DNA of 64,000 nt from Nymphaea colorata. Taxonomy: Eukaryota; Streptophyta; Magnoliopsida; Nymphaeales; Nymphaeaceae. Each line of letters begins with the position of its first letter. Position 1 is the first letter of the stretch. Shown here piece after piece: positions 62,918 through 64,000 of the stretch. Under the pieces are notes generated by a model. It was not told the DNA's origin. It saw nothing but the letters and a program-made list of their open reading frames with translations, and made no database searches. The stretch is from NCBI RefSeq assembly GCF_008831285.2, contig NC_045141.1, forward strand, positions 12,696,106-12,760,105, written 5' to 3'. The translations under genes and the position numbers were made by a program.

Positions 62918-64000
62918 GTTCGATAAACGGGGAACGCGAATTACCAAAACGAACAGTGAAGAACGAGAATTCGCCGAAAGGAACGACGTCTGTAGATCCG
63001 GACCGACCTAGGGTTAGGGCTCCCAGGAATCTCGGTGGTTGCAAATCTTTGGGGTTGGGCGGTTGTGGCGGCGACGGCCGCAGTGGAAATGGTGGTGGCA
63101 GCAAAGAGGCTATATGCTCCGCAGAGGGTCGGCGCGCTCTCTTTCTCCCGCTTTTCCCTTCCTCTTCTCCCATCAATGCACACGCCAAGTGCTCTAAACA
63201 ACAAGCCCCTAATAAGTTCTTGCCACGTTTCATGAAAACGGTTCATCCTTCTTGTTGTGCTGATCTGGCCTACATTCTTAGTTGGACTTGATTTTCTACT
63301 ACATTCAAATCGCGAACGCCTTTATCCTCGATTTTGGGACACGTAGACAATAATTGGCCGAAAGACGACACTTTTAAGTATGGGGCATCACCGACGTGTG
63401 CGGTCGGACTGGTGGGCCCAAGGAAATCTAATTTGATTTTCATTGATTTATTTTTTACTTTTTTTACCTTACCAAACGAACGATAGATGCGAGACATTTT
63501 AGTTAATGAATGAATCACTTTCAACGATTTAAATCACCAGGATCTGTGAACCATGCATTCAAATCGGATCATCCCCTATGATTTTAAATCAGACCATTTA
63601 TCAATGCAAAAAATAAAATAAGGATTTAAAATGTGGATCTTAGATCCAACATCAGATCCTTAGCTTGATAAACTGTGGATTTTTACCCTCGATCTTTTGT
63701 CGCAACAAATCCATGGATTTCATATCTAAAGTAAACAAATGCCCTCTAAGTTCTTGCTTCATTGCTTGTTTTCTTTTCTTCTTCTTAACCTCAAGAACGT
63801 GAGAAGCGGGTCTTGTTCATAACATCAGATATGTTGGTCTTGTTCCAAATCCTACTAAAGTCTTTCATTTTGTTTACCGAAAATAGAAATACCACCATTG
63901 AATATTTACTGCTATAGTTTTCCAGTAGGATGAATATGTCGACTATTCAGATGGCTTCTCGTCTCTTCAACGAGTCTATCCGTGTCACCTAGATGGTATT
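62918..64000 (-). promoter_or_regulatory. Promoter and 5' flank of the acyltransferase gene
   Basis: The first 300 bp upstream of the start are CpG- and CT-rich, as for a broadly expressed plant gene. A weak TATA-like CATATAG on the minus strand lies near 63110. Beyond about 63300 the sequence becomes AT-rich and holds a possible MITE. Confidence 0.4.
63507..63746. mobile_element. Possible degenerate Harbinger-like MITE
   Basis: The right end ATGCCCTC followed by TAA mirrors the GAGGGCATTTG termini of the other elements. It carries the same ATCCATGGAT words as the 47.3-kb element. The left end is poorly conserved and is placed after a TAA at 63504-63506 only by analogy. Confidence 0.3.

Noticed and set aside
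62479-63291. 270-codon plus-strand frame at the acyltransferase 5' end
   Set aside because: It is antisense to exons 1 and 2 and the GC-rich leader; basic, Arg/Pro/Gly-rich composition marks it as a shadow frame.

Overview
This is a plant nuclear segment. It has spliced genes with GT-AG introns, long AT-rich intergenic DNA full of (TA)n, (CT)n and (CA)n microsatellites, many MITE-like elements, an L1-type LINE, and a copia LTR with the usual plant primer-binding site. The intronless MATE gene and the first exons of the two spliced genes are much more GC- and CpG-rich than the rest. That fits an angiosperm, and such 5' GC richness is commoner outside the core eudicots, but I cannot name a species.

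I can support three protein-coding genes, all on the minus strand. (1) An intronless DETOXIFICATION (MATE) transporter of the DTX48-DTX54 clade at 22531-24105. (2) A five-exon SUT4/SUC4-clade sucrose transporter at 29495-37465, 514 aa; its 5.7-kb first intron appears to use a GC donor. (3) A thirteen-exon ankyrin-repeat DHHC protein S-acyltransferase (PAT23/TIP1 family) at 45616-62917, 550 aa. I assembled both spliced genes exon by exon and checked reading phase. The genes share direction but no obvious pathway: organic-solute efflux, sucrose/H+ transport and protein palmitoylation.

Layout: 1-22100 has no convincing host gene. It holds a decayed LINE (960-2790), a decayed Ty3/gypsy reverse transcriptase (13085-13500), a possible SINE, several MITEs and long microsatellites. 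22100-24760 is the MATE gene with a long CT-rich leader, a TATA box and a 115-codon upstream ORF. 24760-29494 is intergenic. 29495-37465 is the sucrose transporter; its first intron carries a copia LTR+PBS and a hAT-like MITE. 37466-45615 is intergenic, with a GC-rich inverted-repeat element 0.5 kb upstream of the sucrose transporter and a CACTA-type terminus. 45616-62917 is the acyltransferase; its introns carry a 1.16-kb PIF/Harbinger-like element with a TAA target duplication and relatives of the hAT-like MITE. 62918-64000 is its promoter and flank.

I see no operon-like, CRISPR, phage or other wholly new system. The most useful observations are the GC-AG intron, the hAT-like family with GTRCGGGTRC terminal arrays found in introns of both spliced genes, and the precisely bounded Harbinger-like elements.
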